Source: Streptomyces lydicus
Lineage (GTDB): Bacteria; Actinomycetota; Actinomycetes; Streptomycetales; Streptomycetaceae
Direction: 5' to 3'
DNA: 64,000 nt
Assembly (NCBI RefSeq): GCF_004125265.1
Contig: NZ_RDTE01000003.1
Span: 4,650,001-4,714,000 of the forward strand
In this document: positions 62,767 to 64,000 of the stretch, in pieces
How the letters are laid out: every line of letters starts with the position of its first letter
How positions within the stretch are numbered: the first letter of the stretch is position 1
Program-made: the position numbers and the translations under genes
Notes under the pieces: generated by a model
Databases searched by the model: none
What the model saw: the letters and a program-made list of their open reading frames with translations, nothing else
Told to the model about the DNA's origin: nothing

Positions 62767-64000
62767 GTGGAGCACAGGACGTTGGGGCAGCGGTACGAGC
62801 TGGTGGAGCAGCTCGGGCACGGCGGGATGGGAACGGTCTACCGCGCCGTCGACCACCGGTTGCGGCGTACCGTCGCCGTGAAGACCCTCTCCGCCGAGCT
62901 GGCGCTGCAGCCCGAATTCCTCACCCGGTTCCAGCGCGAGGCGCACGCCGCCGCCGCGCTCAACCACCCGGGGGTGGCCACCGTTCACGACGTGGGGGAG
63001 GACGCGAGCGGCGGTGTCGCCGAGCCCTACCTGGTCATGGAGTACGTGGAGGGCAGAACCCTCAGCCAGGTCCTGAAGGACGGCGCGCTGCCGGTGGCAC
63101 AGGCGGTCGACCTCACCGGCCAGGTGCTGGACGCCCTGGAGCACAGCCACCGGCACGCCATCGTGCACCGGGACATCAAGCCCGCGAATGTCATGCTCAC
63201 CGGCTCGGGCAAGGCCAAGGTCGTCGACTTCGGCATCGCCAAGGCGCTCAGCGAGGCGGCCACCCGCCTGACCGGCACGGGCGTGGCGGTCGGCACCCCC
63301 GCCTATCTGGCCCCGGAGCAGATCAACGGCGGCGAGACCGATCACCGTACGGACCTCTACGCCGTGGGCTGTCTGCTCTACGAGCTGCTGACGGGCCGTC
63401 CCCCGTACACCGGGGATTCCCCGTTCTCCGTGATGCACCAGCATCTGTCCGCGCAGCCGGTCCCGCCCTCCCGGCTCCGCCCCGAACTGCCGCCCGCCGT
63501 CGACGCGGTGATCGTCCGCGCACTGCACAAGGGCCGGGAGGACCGCTTCGCGAGCGCGTCCACGATGCACGCCGCACTCACCGAGGCCGCCCGGCCCACC
63601 ACGCCGCCTCCCCCCGCACACACCGCTGCCCGTACTCCGGTCCGCACCCCCACCGCCTTCGACCCGGCCGCCCCTGGCCACGCTCCCGCTCCCCTGGGTC
63701 ACGCCGCTCCCGGTCAGGCCGCACCCGGCCACGTCACCGGGCAACCCGCCCCGGCGGCGGCCGCTTCCACCCCATTGGCCTCCGCCCCGCTCTCCGGCGC
63801 TTCCGCGGGACTCTCCGCCGCCTCCCCCACCCCCTCCGGCAGCGGACCGGAGGCGTCCCCGCCCCGTCCCACCCGCCGCAGACCGGCCGGCGTGGTCTTC
63901 CGGCCGACGGCGGAAGGCGCGGTCGCCCTGCTCGGCTGCTTCCTCTCCCTGGTGATATCCCGGACCGACATGATCGAGGTCGGCCAGTTCAACCGGGTAG
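62767..64000 (+). CDS. Serine/threonine protein kinase (2), 3' end outside window
   Basis: From the GTG (GGAGG ten bases upstream) 411 codons are open to the window end. A Hanks-type kinase domain (about residues 8-265) shows G-H-G-G-M-G-T-V, V-A-V-K-T, H-R-D-I-K-P-A-N and D-F-G-I-A-K, with G-T-P-A-Y-L-A-P-E. A 110-residue Pro/Ala-rich linker follows. The last residues (V-A-L-L-G-C-F-L-S-L-V-I) begin a membrane segment, so an extracellular domain probably follows. Confidence 0.92.
   Translation, partial: MEHRTLGQRYELVEQLGHGGMGTVYRAVDHRLRRTVAVKTLSAELALQPEFLTRFQREAHAAAALNHPGVATVHDVGEDASGGVAEPYLVMEYVEGRTLSQVLKDGALPVAQAVDLTGQVLDALEHSHRHAIVHRDIKPANVMLTGSGKAKVVDFGIAKALSEAATRLTGTGVAVGTPAYLAPEQINGGETDHRTDLYAVGCLLYELLTGRPPYTGDSPFSVMHQHLSAQPVPPSRLRPELPPAVDAVIVRALHKGREDRFASASTMHAALTEAARPTTPPPPAHTAARTPVRTPTAFDPAAPGHAPAPLGHAAPGQAAPGHVTGQPAPAAAASTPLASAPLSGASAGLSAASPTPSGSGPEASPPRPTRRRPAGVVFRPTAEGAVALLGCFLSLVISRTDMIEVGQFNRV

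Overview
The window is GC-rich actinobacterial DNA, almost certainly a Streptomyces chromosome. The evidence is extreme third-position GC, GTG starts, ATGA/GTGA gene overlaps, rare TTA codons, and families typical of the genus (DUF1876, DUF5994, DUF6344, LanKC, TerD, MptB-like enzymes). No tRNA, rRNA, CRISPR array or insertion sequence was seen.

Layout. 1-9.5 kb: aerobic cobalamin biosynthesis. A cobG-cobH-cobIJ operon on the minus strand diverges from cobN, which lies behind a clear cobalamin riboswitch. 9.5-16 kb: an LCP cell-wall ligase, a BlaI repressor/M56 protease pair with two matching BlaI-like dyads (one in front of a TerD gene), a fatty-acid desaturase operon and a stump of an ABC ATPase. 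16-17.3 kb: two parS-like sites around a DUF6344 gene, with 14-bp and 17-bp tandem arrays.

17.3-41.6 kb is the main discovery: a gene cluster that joins a dedicated fatty-acid synthesis set (acyl-activating ligase, hotdog dehydratase, FabI-type enoyl reductase, ACP, FabF-type ketosynthase, two PPTase-like proteins) to a class III lanthipeptide unit. That unit has a GNAT acyltransferase, LanKC, three near-identical 28-residue precursors ending in S-T-(V/I)-S-G-G-C, and an FAD/NAD(P)-binding enzyme. It also holds an aldehyde dehydrogenase/ThDP-enzyme pair, an ABC-2 permease, two XRE-TPR regulators and a two-component system. The layout resembles lipolanthines (microvionin, goadvionin), where a fatty or polyketide acyl chain is joined to a class III ribosomal peptide. 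However, no flavoprotein Cys decarboxylase is visible, the precursors are tiny and triplicated, and the gene set differs. Six of the genes carry TTA codons, suggesting bldA control.

41.9-48.3 kb: Rpf-type muralytic enzyme with LysM, two paralogous Asn/Gly/Ser-rich secreted proteins, M50-CBS protease, PP2C phosphatase and a secreted S33 peptidase. 48.5-55.2 kb: an envelope glycoconjugate locus (MptB-like GT-C, LPG-synthase-like flippase domain, PIG-L deacetylase, GT4, methyltransferase, GT87-like). 55.2-64 kb: a truncated SDR, a Ser/Thr kinase, a ribbon-helix-helix/HicB-like protein with helically phased TGGYGYCA operators, DUF4097, a DrrAB exporter, a P450 and a second Ser/Thr kinase cut by the window end. 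Short tandem arrays of many different periods (9-51 bp) fill intergenic DNA across the window.
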